Part shown: positions 47,466 to 60,116 of the stretch, piece by piece
Layout: every line of letters begins with the position of its first letter
Numbering within the stretch: position 1 is the stretch's first letter
Assembly (NCBI GenBank): GCA_907163375.1
Contig: CAJQUW010001446.1
Location: 806,001 to 870,000, forward strand
Length of the DNA stretch: 64,000 bases
From: Prostheceraeus crozeri
Taxonomy: Eukaryota; Platyhelminthes; Polycladida; Euryleptidae
Direction: 5' to 3'
Program-made: the position numbers and the translations under genes
Notes under the pieces: model-generated
Told to the model about the DNA's origin: nothing
Seen by the model: the letters and a program-made list of their open reading frames with translations, nothing else
The model's database searches: none

Positions 47466-49529
47466 CTGAAAATAGCAAAACATAAACAACATTTACAAAT
47501 GTGGTAGTTATAGTGACAATTGATAATAATAAAACTGCCGCATACAAACAACAAAAGAATGATTGCTGGTCTATGGCATTGATGCACTACGCGACTTGAA
47601 ATCAATGAGAAGAGATGCATGTAGGAATTCTGGAGTGAAGTAGTGAATCCTACATTTCAATTTGATCTCGCATTGTACTCATAACATCAATTATACTTTA
47701 ATGTGATTTCTGATGTGAAAACTATTCTTTATACAATTTCCACAAAACAAGGTATGACTGTGCTATCTGCAAACATGCTTGCCAAGCAAAAAAGTAAAAT
47801 TCCGCCTGTAGCGCACAATTCAATTGACATGAAGCACCAAAAGCTCCGGCTATCAGGGCTGTGAATTTCATCATGTGTGTGATTTGACAATGAGAATCAT
47901 GGGTTTGCTGACACATTAGCAATATGTCATGTATTGCTCCCATTAATATACAATAAATGATAACTAGCAAGGCCTGCTGCATATCTGCAGCTGTCGATTG
48001 TAGAAAGTTGAAGAAAATAGTAAAGAAGCTTGGAGAAATGTTTGTCTTTATTACATAAAATCTATCAACATTCAGACGCCATACAACAATTTCTTTCATT
48101 TTAAACATGCTGCGTGAGCTCTTACACAATCAATTTCTCAAAACGTAGATAATATAGATGTCATTGCCGTCACTTAATTCTTTAAGACATTGTTCCAAAT
48201 ATGCATCTGAAAAATTTTTTCGATCGTTGATAGCACGAAAGAGGACATTGCATAATTCTGTCATTCGGTGAGTAAAAGTCACATGAAGACCTTGTTTAGT
48301 TTGTGACGGCTGTATTTCATCCCCACAATCCCAATGCAACCACATTTATTTGATGAGTGTTTGCATTATCGCTTTTGTCATGTGTTGTGCTCAATTCTTC
48401 AACATAATTAACTATGTTAGAGCGTTATTTGAGTGTGGCTTTCTCATGATCTTCATAATTCGTGCTAAGAAGAATACTTATCAAGATTGGACAAAGTTTT
48501 TCAGTATTTCTAGTCGCTGCACAATATGACAACATGTCATCAATGATGCTGAAGACACCTCGAATTAATGTTTGCTCAAAATATTTTATGCCAGTTTGCC
48601 ATGCAATTGCTGTACTGCCGTGAGTTGATAATCAAATTGACCAAGGTGAACGATAAGTGCGAACCGTTCAGTCCACATGGGGTTCAGCAGTTTGCCTACA
48701 AATCGTTCAGTTCGAGTTGAAGTTCAGAGGATTTCTTCAGTATAAATGCTCCGAGGATGTGTGAGTGATGAACTTTCCGTCTGATTATGTTCTGAAATAC
48801 AGATAAAAAGGATTTCACCGACTTGGATTTTTGTTAATAATTTTCAATTTAGCTTGAAGTATTGTATTCTATTTTGAATGAAAATGGAATGAATGATGAA
48901 TGGGGTATTTCATTTTAACATCACAGTTAAGCAAGCATGTTGCAATATTTCTTGGTTTTGTATTTGTGCACATCCCTCCTGCTGAATGAAACGATCACTA
49001 ATGTGCAGTTCTGTTTAGACAATGCTTAACATGATGTTGAAAAATGAATATGTTTGGCATTAAGGATGTTTAACCAAGGAAGTAAATTATTAAATGCGTA
49101 TCAGTGTCATAATAAGATTGAATAATTGATGAATAAATTTGACTTATAGTTGTATCCCTCTGCATCGCTTTCTCTGTGTCTAAGAATTCGTGATTCAAGC
49201 GATTATTTATCAATCATTTGGTTTGTTGGGTCAATCGTCGGTACGCCTTACTTGTGATTCCTATGCACTAGGCTGTTCGGGGTTAGTAAATTCCCGTCGC
49301 AACAAGTAGCTCAGAATTTCTGTAAGATGTTTTCTGTACCAAGGCCTACACGCCTAGTAGTGATATTCATTCTTTGGGACATGTAGGCCTAACAAGCGAC
49401 GGATTTTAAGGTTAAAGTCGGTGCATATTTTCCTTTTGATGAACTCTCTTTAAGCCTTTCCGATGATTTCTATATCTTCAATAGTATCCTGAAGTGTTGA
49501 GACTTTTGTCAATTCTTTCTGGCAATGAA
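47466..49529. other. Region upstream of CCDC39
   Basis: Should contain the CCDC39 promoter and noncoding first exon(s), but I cannot place them. Two minus-strand open frames, 48345-48130 and 48129-47722, look unusually protein-like (the second has hydrophobic segments) but match no family I know. Confidence 0.35.
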
Positions 49530-49571
49530 TGCTTTCTGGGTGATAGTAGATCTACTATCACCCAGAAAGCA
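49530..49571. repeat. 42-bp perfect palindrome
   Basis: The two 21-base arms, TGCTTTCTGGGTGATAGTAG plus A and its exact complement, meet without a spacer at AGATCT. No mismatch in 42 bases. Confidence 0.95.
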
Positions 49572-50015
49572 CACCCCGAGAATCACCCGAGAACACAGCG
49601 TAATTGAGCTTTCTCCCTCAACTTCAGAGCCTTTTTACTTCTGTGTGTTCGAAACTATATGAAGTTAAGAATCCGTTCAACAATCAATCGATAGGTTTCT
49701 TTCTACAGATATAGTTCGATAGATAAAACCAAGCCTAGTTGCTTTAATATAAGTGAGAGCAAGAATTGAATTCCGTGCTTACATTTGCTTTCGCTGCTCT
49801 TAATTGATCGCTTCATGACTCGAGGGCACTACCTTATTTGATGCAGCATCAACTCTGTTTATGAAGCTTTTCTTTGCGAACAAATTATGGTTATTTAATC
49901 AGAAACTTTCTATCATGTAAAAGATTTATCTAAATCAATGTGCAAAGCAATTACATATTAATTCCATTAACAAACAGAATGCTTGCAGTTTTGTCCCCTC
50001 TCTTGCTATTTATGA
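49572..50015. other. Intergenic sequence
   Basis: AT-rich; nothing recognised. Confidence 0.5.
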
Positions 50016-50113
50016 ATGAAGACTCATATAGGCATGGATTTCTATGTCTTGTCAGCATGATGATATGAAGACTCATATAGGCATGGATTTCTATGTCTTG
50101 TCAGCATGATGAT
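50016..50113 (+). repeat. 49-bp exact tandem duplication
   Basis: Two adjacent identical 49-bp copies beginning ATGAAGACTCATATAGGCAT, at 50016-50064 and 50065-50113. The lack of differences points to a recent event. Confidence 0.92.
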
Positions 50114-51189
50114 AACATGAGTGACAATAGTGATGATGAAAATAATGAATCCACAACTCAATTGAAGAATAGAAGGACACGTTCAGAAAAGGAAGAGGTT
50201 GTAGTAAGTCATTTAATCAAGCTTGAAGTTCGCAATTTTCCTCAATAATATATCAATTTTGCCATAAATGCTTCTAATTTGGTCTTGGGATGGTCAACGG
50301 AAAGATGTATGTAATCGATTTTTCTTCATGAAATAAACTCTAGGCCCATATAGGCTACTTAGACCTACACATTTAGTTCCGTCATAGTTCATGGCTATAC
50401 TTATTGATGACTGCATGTCACAGTTCAATCGATTTCGATCGTTTTGTCGGATAAAAAATGAAGGAGTTGTTAGATTTATATTGAATGTTGTATTCAAGTC
50501 ACAGAAATAGAAGTGAAGAACGCTAACAATGGCAAATGGTTGTCACCTGTGACAACAGTCTGAATTGTGCGGATTTGGGTCAAGAAGCAGAGTGCAATTA
50601 ATGAAAGCTGTAACATCAGTAAATCTGTAGCCATCTTCAATGTCAACTACATAAGCTATTGCTTTAATTAAGGAAGTAGGCTGCTAAAAATTAATATCAT
50701 AATAAAGTGATTGATCATATAGACAATTTTGTTAATTCATATTATAAACATTCATGCAACATCTGCCATCAGTGTCTAATCATTGTCTAAGCAAGTAATA
50801 AAACAATTACAACATATTTTCCTTTTCTTCATAGCTCATTATGAAAAATTGAAATTTACCGAATTCTGATGAAGCACCCGTTTGAAAATTCGATGTATTT
50901 GACTGACGCTAACAGATAAACTAGCAGATACCTATCGATTTTATTAAGTCATTAGTTTCATCAAGGAGAGTATAATCATAGAAATGGGACTGATATATTT
51001 CATTAAATGTCAAAAAGAGCATTCTTGGCTCAAAAGAATGTAGGGCATATTCAACTTTCAAATCTATAAATTTGATGGTGCTATGGATTATGGAACCTTG
51101 GTTCTAAAGTCCGACAATTTTGTTAATTCATATTATAAACATGCTTACTTGCAGTAGCAGTATTTACACTTGCTTATTCACGGTATGAA
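50114..51189. other. Intergenic sequence
   Basis: No gene, RNA or element boundary recognised. ACAATTTTGTTAATTCATAT occurs twice (about 50725 and 51115). Confidence 0.5.
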
Positions 51190-53310
51190 ATCAGGGTTGA
51201 CGTATTTAAAAAAAACCCGCGGATTCTTTGGGTTTTTTAAATAGGAATTTTGGTGGGTTTTTTAATAGGCTGGTTTATTTATAATAGTAGATTGTGTTTC
51301 TTCTATAAGGCCAGGATTTTTAAATGCAAGTTGTTTATCATCAAATCGGAACTTCAACATATCCGACCGTTTAATTAATAGTTATAATTACACCTCTAGC
51401 CCAATTACAATTCTGAAGGAGCGGCTACGCAGCACTCGTATCAATAAGAAATCACCTGTTATCGGCAAATATCGCAGGATGTCTACAGGGCCTGGATATC
51501 CTGGATAAATCCTGATTTTGAAGATTTGGACTTGATATCCTGGATATCCTGGATAAATCCTGATTTCGCCAAAATTAAAAGTTGTGAAAAACGTTCTGAG
51601 CTAAATTTTAAAGTTAGCAATAATGTAAGTAAAATGTAATTATGCTTTTCGTTTACTTAATCTTCGTTTGTTCTTTTCGATTTCATTTGATAGCGTAAAC
51701 TAATGTTCGTGTGTGTTTTCATTCTGTTTCAGGTTACATGTGTTGATTTAAGCTTTTTTCGTATAGCCTACATGAATTTTCAAACTCGGTGGGTGTCTAA
51801 TGAAAACAGAAAATCGAAAACAGATTAGTGACTCCTATTTTGTTGTTGCATTCAATCACTATCAGTTAGTGAATCTTGTTCGTCGAAGTGTCGACGTTTC
51901 CACATCCTTGACCACAGCCACATCATCTTCAATGAATGCTGATGCATCTTCATCGATCCACACAAGTAAAATTTCTACAATTTACCCGCAAACGAGAACG
52001 GCTCCTATTACAGCAGCTATGAAAATTGAAGCAGAAATAATTTGGGCCTTGGATATGGTAAAGAAAGACCGTTCACAACGATCATGTGATGATCAACAAT
52101 CTATATTTCAAGCGATGTTCAAGAACCACCCTGTTGTTGACAACTTCCAAACATAGGTTAGGCTACTTGTGACTTTCGGATTATCTCCACATTTTCAGAA
52201 AGAGATATTAGCTAGAGTACATACGTTCAAGGAGTTAAGCATATCTTTCGATGAGGCATTAAACAAAATAGTACAAAGGGGACATCAAGATATGTGGATT
52301 AGATATTTCAACGAGCACTGATGCTGTAGTTAGTGAACATGTAGCGTCAGCATTTCTCACTCACTCGAAAGCTGAAAACATATTTGAAAGTGTCAATAAA
52401 GCAGTGGATAAAATTGGTGGCTCATTTGTTGATGTCTTCAATAGATTGTTGTAAATCAATATGGCAGTCAATCATTTCAAAGAAGATCTTCTGAAAAATT
52501 TCAGCACAAGTGTGGGAAGGAATTGCTCCAACCGGTTGCATGCTCGTTACATGTCATGCGTGAGTGTAGCATTGCAGTATGGATTGAAAAAAGTACTTGG
52601 GATTTGTCAACTTTACTGCAAAGCATGTACTACCTTTTCAAAGGTTCTCCTGCACGCAGGGCTGATTATTGACCACACATATTACAGGTTCCACTACATT
52701 TCCTAGGCCTTTTTGCAAATGCGGTTGGATAGAAAACTAAGATAAATGTAGCGGAACAATAGAGATTCTGCCGAACATTCACAAATATTGCGTCGATGTG
52801 AAACCTCACCCCTAGGTAGCATCATTCTCAGCAGTCGTTGACGCGTTGTTTTTCAGCTCCCTAGCGTCTCAGTTTGAGCCATTTCTACGGCGGTTTCAAC
52901 ACGGCAAGCCTATGATTCCATTTTTACACGGTTTTCTTATGGGCCTTGTCACAGATAATGTACATTGAAAAGATTCGTTAAGGCATCGGTTATGCCGGAG
53001 GTGGGGAAAGACGTTTCCAAAATTCTGATACGTCATCTGAATAACGATGCAAATCTAAAGGAAATATCGCAAGTGGATCTGGAATTCGGAGCCAAACGCA
53101 GCATCCTAAAGAATTCTCATCCACGCAGAATGATGGAGTTCGGTCAAGCCGCTCGCTATTGCCTTATCGCGATAGTGGATAAAATACTTGAGAGGAGTCC
53201 GCTGAAACACGATCTTGTTAAAGACGCTGCATCACTCTCTCCGCTTGTTATCTTAACCAAGTCCCATGGGTTTTTAAAAAGGGGTGGGTTTTTTTACCAA
53301 CACTAGAATA
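51190..53310 (+). mobile_element. hAT-type transposon relic with poly-A/T-rich ends
   Basis: The left side has CAGGGTTGACGTATTTAAAA and AAAACCC (from about 51194). The right side, read in reverse, has TAGTGTTGGTAAAAAAACCC (ending about 53306). This resembles the CAGNGTTGG...AAACCC ends of some hAT elements, but I could not find an 8-bp duplication. A short tandem GGATATCCTGGATAAATCC repeat at 51490-51580, preceded by CAGGGCCT, looks like the end of another hAT. Confidence 0.5.
51800..53306 (+). pseudogene. hAT-like transposase fragments
   Basis: Fragments in different frames. At 51800-52156 is a Ser/Thr-rich N-terminal part containing KIEAEIIWALDMVKKDRSQR. At about 52345-52450 is SAFLTHSKAENIFESVNKAV, the segment just before the first catalytic motif in one hAT lineage. 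At 52460-52730 is ALQYGLKK with several frameshifts. At 52965-53306 lies a further open stretch rich in Leu. The order fits a transposase, but the decay is heavy and the family assignment is tentative. Confidence 0.45.
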
Positions 53311-55069
53311 TAGTCTACATTTGCATTTTATGAGGGAGGTTTCATGAATTTGGAATAATGGTTCAAATTGAGCATTTAATCTGTGATTCGTTGGTGTGAA
53401 ACTCCATCCGCCTGTGTGCACTGCCAATGCACAATGTAGAAATCATTGAGATAAGTAGACATATCATTTATTCTTTATAAATGCATACAAAAACTGTGAG
53501 CAGAAACACAGAATCAGCTCTTGAGTGTTACAATGAGACAGTGATCTATGTTCACTTTTTCTATTAAACGTGCACTTTGAACGAAGATAGGATTTTGCAT
53601 AAAGCAAAAAGAAGTAGCCAAAATTTGATGAACCCCGATTAGATTTTACACGAGGTCGGTTCCGAATCAAGTTTAATAATATTGATTGACTTTGATACGG
53701 GTACTTGCAGGGAAGGAAAACAAGAATATTTGTGTTTATCATGTCATTAATCACATTGTGTCGAAGCACTGAAAATGTCATGATGCTTATAGTCTTACAT
53801 GGCTAGGCTAATTTTTACATATGATATGGAAACAAAACATGCTTTATGCTAGCAATTGCAGATAAAACATGATAATTGTTAACGGATACACTTCAAACAT
53901 AATTCACCACGCGATATAAAATTGCTGCAAGACAATTTTATAAAGAAATAAGTTAACGAAAATTCATTGAACTTATCTAACAATATGAGACCTTCCGTCC
54001 AATATTAACAGGTGCTCAATTTGGACACAAGAATCTTGAATACATATGCATAAAGGCCTACATAAAATTTGAATAATAGTAACAAGTACTGTGGAAATAA
54101 GCCTATAGGAATAAACATGTAGGCTACTTATAGTTCCGCCACCAGGAAGTTTCTGCATGGAACTAGACCGAAGATGAAACTTTCACAGAATGTTCTACAC
54201 CTTATGACTGGGCCTACTGCGAAAATGCGCGCCTTCCGAGTTCCTTTGATCTACAGACAAAATCAAAGTAAAAGACTTGTTAATTGAAGGAAAATTGAAG
54301 TTTTCGAACAACATGTCAGTGTTTTGCGTGCTTACTCCGACAATGCGAGATCCACTAACTCTAGCGTCATAATTTTAGACATGATTTGTCTTTATATCGT
54401 CTTCTATTACGTTCTATTAATTGCCAGAAACAACTTTCGATGCACGATGCTTGCAAGAATTTCGCTAGATGCTTAAGGTTTGAGCTTAAGTTCAGTAATT
54501 GCAGATCAGAGGCACTCAGTAGAACTCGGAAGGCTCGCATTCCTTGGTAGTGATATGGTGCTGAGCATTGTGTGAGTCTCATCTTTTACAGAATTTGTCT
54601 TGGCGATGTTTATCAAATAGTTACTTTCTTCCAATTAAGTAGTCGATAAGTAAGCGTAAAGCAGCAAAGCAGTATGAGGCACAAGGAACAAATTTAAATA
54701 AATATGAATGGTGAAAAGTTTCTGTAATTATATGACTAGTGTTCAGTCCGACCTCGATTAAAATCTGCTTAATCGTGCTCAGACTATAGAGGTCTGTGAG
54801 TCGAGGTTGCATTTCTGATATATGCAACCAATCCGATCTCTATTATAACACTTACTCAATATTGGCGGATACTTGAAATCTTCCTTTTATGAATTTCTTG
54901 GATTCTATATATCAAACATCTTATCAATTAAACGAATGAACGTCAGAGTTCCCGTGCCTCGCTTTTCGTGAAAGTTCATCGTGAAATCCGAAGAATATCT
55001 TTCGAAACAGAATGGCATGCGGCAATATTTCATCATGGAAATGCACTATTGCATTTTTGCATTCATTAC
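53311..55069. other. Intergenic sequence
   Basis: No gene or element recognised in about 1.75 kb. The first exon of ISCA2 could lie here or in 57716-58083 but I cannot identify it. Confidence 0.45.
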
Positions 55070-55073
55070 ATTT

Positions 55074-57715
55074 CGTCACCATCATAAGCATATTGCCTAT
55101 CTCAGAGATAGGCAATATGTAAATTGTAGGTGAATCATAATGAGCTACCTGACCCGCAACAGTCATCCAATATTTAGCAGAAAGTCACGAGCAGTTTTTT
55201 CAGAGAAACTGAAAATGCATATTGCCTATCTCACAACTTGATGTATCTCGTCATAAGCATGTTGCCTATCTCGCAACTTGAGATACGCACGTGACTACAG
55301 ATTGAACAGCTTTGATCTGATGAGTCACACGGTACAAATGTGCAGATTAAATTGAAATTAAGTAGCAAGTATCGTCACAAGCGCTCTTGTCCCGAAAATT
55401 GGAAAATAAATCAAGCCAAAGCAAAGAGACTAAAAGGGATTGAGTACACTAACAGATCAGGAACACCAGTTAGTGGTCGTGGAGTGGGATTGCCCTGTAC
55501 ATTTGGCTACTGTGTAAAAACAGACAAGAGAGATTGTAATTCAGTTACTGCTGAGGAAATGCAAAATATTTTTGCTTCATTTTGGTCCATGTCCTCTTGG
55601 GACGAGAGACTTACGTTATTTAGGGATCACGTTGAAAGATTTGATACACAACAGCATACCACCTCTTCTACAAGTGAGTCGAGACGAAAGAATTCTTTCA
55701 GGTTTTTTCTCGCTATGCCGTCAAATGGAAAGAGAGTTTGTGTCTGCAAGTCTCTGTTCTGTTCCACTTTTGGAGTATCTCCACGAACTGTTGGAAGCTG
55801 GATTAGCAGCCACATTGCGAAAAATAATCGACAAGCATTCTCTCCTAAGTCAGGACCGACAACACCATTTGACGAGCAGCTAAACCAATTTTTGATTGAC
55901 TTTTTGCAAAATCTTCCTACGATTGACTCGCATTACTACAGAAGCTCTGATACTTACAGAGATAAAAAGTTTCTTTATCCTGGAACGAAGTTACAAGACA
56001 TCTATGATGAATACAAAGAAAGCTCGACACTAGCCAACGTAAGGACAGCTTCATTGACTTACTTTAAATACATGTTCACAGAAATGAAATTCGCGGTTTT
56101 TTTACCAAAAAATGATCAGTGTGACACTTGTATAGGATTCAAAATGGGTTCAATTGACCGTGAAAAGTATGAAACACACGTGAATAACGCCAAAAAAGCT
56201 AGAAATGCAAAGGAAATAGATAAATCTCTCGCGAATTCAGACGAGGTCTCGGTGTGGACAATGGATACTCAAAAAGTCCTCCTTTGTCCAGAAACGAAAG
56301 CTAGTGCTATGTACTACCGCTGCAGATTGCAAGTTCACAATTTGACATTTTATGCCATGAGCACTTAGCAAGGCTTCTGCTATGTATGGGATGAGACGCA
56401 GGGTGATTTATCTAGCGATGTGTTTGCTTCAATACAGGTAGAACACTTCAGAGAGTACATTAGATGCCATCCAAATGTAAGACATGTCATCGTTTGGAGC
56501 GATAACTGTGGTTATCAAAATAAAAATGTTGTATTGGCTAATGCTTACTGCAGTCTTGCCACGGAAACTGGAGTCACTATAAGTCAAAAATATTTGATAC
56601 AAGGCCATTCACAAATGGAATGCGATAGCATTCACTCGAAAATAGAAAGAAATTTGTGCACTAACGTTTGTGTTCCAAGAGACTATGTTGCTCTCATGAA
56701 ATCTGCTAGGCGAAACCCTTCTCCTTTTGATGTGAAAATGTTGTCGTATACAGATTTCAAAAAAATGGTCCGATCGTCATGTTAACTCCATTCGCCGAGG
56801 AAAGAAAGCTGGCGACAGGATTGTACATGACCTGAGAGGACTTAAGTATTTTCCAAATGAAACCATCAAGTTCAACCTGGCATTCGAGAACGAATGGACA
56901 GATTTACCATGTAGGCTGAGGAAAAATGACGATTATGAATGGATACAAGCTTTTCACGAAGAAATCCCTATTACTAGGAAGAAGTTTGACGATCTGCAAT
57001 TCATGAAAAAGTTCTAACGAAAGACGTGCATCAATATCAATATTTTACATTGACAATATTTTACACAAATGAGTTCACCTGAAAGTTTCTTACAAGACTT
57101 TGTGAAGCAATACATGACTAGTTCATAAATGTAAATGTTTTTACTTCCTTGTTCATGTCCATGCACATGTACGGATTCAAGAATGTCAGTATGTCAGCTT
57201 AAAATATTTATCACTCTTTCATATAGATTACATACGCAGCCTATATAATGTTGCAGATAAATCCTAAAACCGATAACGGATGCGCCTACTTATTCATGTG
57301 AAGGTACGTCTACATGCTATTTCAAAGCGCCTATAGTCACTACATGTAATAATTACAACAATTTTCTATGCATATAATATCATAATCCCCCCGATAAGGC
57401 TGAACTACTTTAGATAAATGCCGAAGATCATTACAGACATAAATTTGGGCAAAATCCAAATTCTTAATAATATGCATATTGCCTATCTCATTAGGAGCAA
57501 ACATGCATATTGCCTATCTCAATTTTGTTTATATTTACAGTAGCAAACCAAATTGTTTACAATGTAATTAGTATGAAAAGTAGTCTTAGCATGTATTTGA
57601 TTGATAACACAAGCCTAACTTCATTCATTATCTAGCTAATTTGTTTAAGACAGTTATTTGTGTCTCCTGAAAAATTGAACAAAATGAGATAGGCAATATG
57701 CTTATGACGGTGACG
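55074..57715 (+). mobile_element. Complete TIR DNA transposon of DUF7869/Sola-like type, ATTT target duplication
   Basis: 31-bp TIRs at 55074-55104 and 57685-57715 differ at one base and share CATAAGCATATTGCCTATCT. ATTT is duplicated at 55070-55073 and 57716-57719. A 4-bp duplication is the hallmark of the Sola superfamily. Extra copies of GCATATTGCCTATCTCA lie inside both ends, at about 55105 (inverted), 55217-55233, 55257 (variant), 57474-57490 and 57505-57521. It contains one transposase gene. The match of boundaries, duplication and internal gene makes the 2642-bp element certain; the superfamily name is my inference. Confidence 0.92.
55340..57017 (+). pseudogene. DUF7869/Sola-like transposase, one stop and one frameshift
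   Basis: Transposase of a family abundant in insects and cnidarians. N-terminal part: CSTFGVSPRTVGSWISSH (a helix-turn-helix-like block). Then HYYRSSDTYRDKKFLYPGTK, then FLPKNDQCDTCIGF, a Cys-pair motif typical of the family. The catalytic region has WTMDTQKVLLCPETKASAMY (first Asp) and HVIVWSDNCGYQNKNVV (second Asp); GHSQMECDSIHSKIER follows. An in-frame TAG at 56366-56368 splits the gene between CRLQVHNLTFYAMST and QGFCYVWDE. Near 56780 the frame shifts by one, and the last 75 codons continue to a TAA at 57015-57017. The start is uncertain; the open frame extends to about 55316. With only two lesions this is a recently dead copy. Confidence 0.85.
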
Positions 57716-57719
57716 ATTT

Positions 57720-58083
57720 AATGAATGACAGATTCTCATCAAACTTCCTTCCCCTACCTCTATCATTCATTGTAAATTCAGAGGTGATAGCTTTCACGAA
57801 ATTGCTTTCTGCAGTAACTATATTTAGTCAGCGTTCTTCTCTTCTACTTCTATGATTCAAGTCATGTGCATTGATACGTAATTTTCATCTGTTGCAACAG
57901 ATGGCACTGCTTGATTTAGAAGGTTCCGAAATCGTGATTTTTTCGAGAATTTTTTTGTCTGTGATGGGAAAAGTGTCGAAGACCCAAGTTTTTTTCTAGC
58001 AACAACTCATTTTCTTCCAACATTATCTGCTACGTTAGTGATTTTTATAGGCTTTTTAAATGTATGGTATTATTTTATTTCAG
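57720..58083. other. Intron preceding an ISCA2 exon
   Basis: No coding sequence recognised. It ends in a T-rich tract and CAG at 58081-58083. Confidence 0.55.
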
Positions 58084-58138
58084 GTTATCAGAAAGTGAAA
58101 TACCCAGGACTTTGGTCCTCACGGAAGATTGTGTAAAG
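58084..58138 (+). CDS. ISCA2: ISCA2 internal exon
   Basis: 55 bp between TATTTTATTTCAG and GTAAGAG. One base completes the previous codon, then 18 codons read LSESEIPRTLVLTEDCVK, ending in phase 0. This aligns with the start of the A-type carrier domain of ISCA2 (the I-R-L-T-D-S-C-V region of the human protein). The exon upstream, with the mitochondrial targeting sequence, was not found. Confidence 0.8.
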
Positions 58139-59318
58139 GTAAGAGAAATATTAACTCACCATATATGTCATGAATTTCTATACAAGTATTGCAACAGTCA
58201 ATCATTATGGAGGAAATTTGGCGAGGTGAAAAACAAATTGTAGACGAATATATTTCTTAAGAAGGATTTGATGCAGGAATGGAAAGGTTGATTAGTTTCA
58301 TAACCCCATTTCTTGAGGGTACTGAAAATTCCGTTGGCTCCAGACACGCAGGCGTATGCATTCAAAGAAAATCTGGCAAACCAGTTAAGTTGGACAGCAA
58401 GGATATTCAAACCAACATTATGCGACTTACTACAGCCGGAAGAGCATATAGAGCACACATACTTTAATATCATCGAATTTCATATTGTGTTGTACAAATC
58501 TTAATTAGCGTGGATACAAAACTTATTAGTCCGGAATTACTTGCGAATAGCGATACGCAGCAAGGCAGTTTGCTGATACAGTGCTAAAATATACATGCTG
58601 TCCGACATCGCATAATGCGGCTGTTGATCGCAAATTCATCTCGGCGGCAATGAGCCAAACAGCACTAAGGAAAAGACTGGAAACTCTACAATGGAGAAAA
58701 TGCTTCGAGTCAGTGCTGTAGTTACTTCTGCGACTCATGATAATGCGGATTTCTACATTTTTATGATATTATTTGATATACATAGCAAATTGCGGCAATT
58801 TAGTGGATGACATTAAATTGAATATACAGAGTTGTTATTAGTACATCTTGCATGTATCGTAATGATTATCTCCGTTGTGGGTCGAATTGCTGCTCAGACA
58901 TTTGTGTAATTGAAAGATATCACAAGTGATAGGGTAAAAACTAGAATTGCTCTCCAAAAAATTCTATTGATGAAATAACATGGTCTTCCATAAAGCAATA
59001 AAAAGTGCGCGACGTCTCATGTCCGATACATTTTCATGGGACTTGGGTGTGATGAGTATGAGTGTGGTTTTGAGCATGTGGCTCTTCGTTTTTTTATTTG
59101 CTTTCTCGTAACAACAGCACTGAAGCTATCAAAGTTAAAACCTAGTTGGTTCAAAAGGACAATAAGGCACCAGTAGTACTTACTGCCCGCTATAAAAAGT
59201 TACTAGCTGCCTTTAGTAATTACCTATGTAATTACTTGTTAATTGCCGTTAAGCAGCCAGAGTAATTACTTATTCTTTCAGAAAATTCGAAATAAAGGTT
59301 TTACAAATGAATAAGATA

Positions 59319-59990
59319 TGCCGCTGGCTAAATCAGGAAGCAAAATACACTGCGTATTTCACATAGCAACTTTGAGAGAACTCTGTTTTTTCACAAATCA
59401 CACACTCAGGTTTACAAATTAGTCTTTCTCTTCTTCCTCTCCAACGCATACTAAGGGTATGAACTCTCATGCTCAATATGTCAGAAGAAGTATATAGGAC
59501 AAACAGCGCGTACCATCAAAACAAGAATCAAAGAGCATACTACATCATCATCATCATCATCCTTCTACCAACATGTGGCAAATGAGCATCACAGTTTTCC
59601 AGACCAGTGTTTTAAGTGGAAGATTCTGAACATAGAGCGCAACTTTCACGCTAGATTGTCCTTGGAAAGTCTTCATATCCGTGACAATTTCAGTTCTCTG
59701 GTAAATGGTTGTTCTGGTGAAACATTACTTTCGTTTTTATGAGTAATTTGCTAGGATGTTATCTTCTATAAATAGTTGGTATTATATTTTCTGTGTTTCT
59801 GATTATTCTGATGTCTTTGATCGATAGCTTGTGTACGTCTTGAGTTGTATCAGCTGCCTGTGTGAATCTCTCACCTTGTTCCTGTTATCAGTTGTTATTA
59901 AATAACAATAGGACCAAATTTTGGTCCTGAAGAAGAATACCGAAATATCGACTTCAAGATTTTTTGCTTCCTGATTTAGTCAGCGGAAGC
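59319..59990 (+). mobile_element. Penelope-like retroelement fragment flanked by inverted repeats
   Basis: Contains the C-terminal GIY-YIG domain of a Penelope-like element. It is bracketed by an inverted repeat of about 25 bp: TAAATCAGGAAGCAAAA at about 59329-59345 and TTTTTGCTTCCTGATTTA at 59961-59978. Near the end is a palindrome (AGGACCAAA-ATTTTGGTCCT) followed by CTGAAGA and GAAA, a hammerhead-like arrangement known from Penelope terminal repeats. Confidence 0.65.
59458..59742 (+). pseudogene. GIY-YIG endonuclease domain, C-terminal fragment of a Penelope-like ORF
   Basis: 94 codons then TGA. Begins YELSCSICQKKYIGQTARTI, the start of the GIY-YIG nuclease with KKYIGQT and the downstream Arg-rich KTRIKEH. 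A Ser run from a CAT/TCA microsatellite follows. Then come FYQHVANEHHSFP, WKILNIERN and RLSLESLHIRD, matching the usual HxxxHxH and ESL-Y-I-R blocks. In Penelope elements this domain lies after the reverse transcriptase and cuts target DNA. No reverse transcriptase is present, so it is a 5'-truncated copy. Confidence 0.75.
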
Positions 59991-60116
59991 ATGCTGTGTA
60001 GGAATGTCAACAAAATACTGAATAATGTAGAAGGAAAGGAAGAATAATGGTTTCAAATTCTAAAAAGTGGAAGACGAAATTGTTTTCAAAGGAACATCAC
60101 GAGTGCATGTCCAAAA

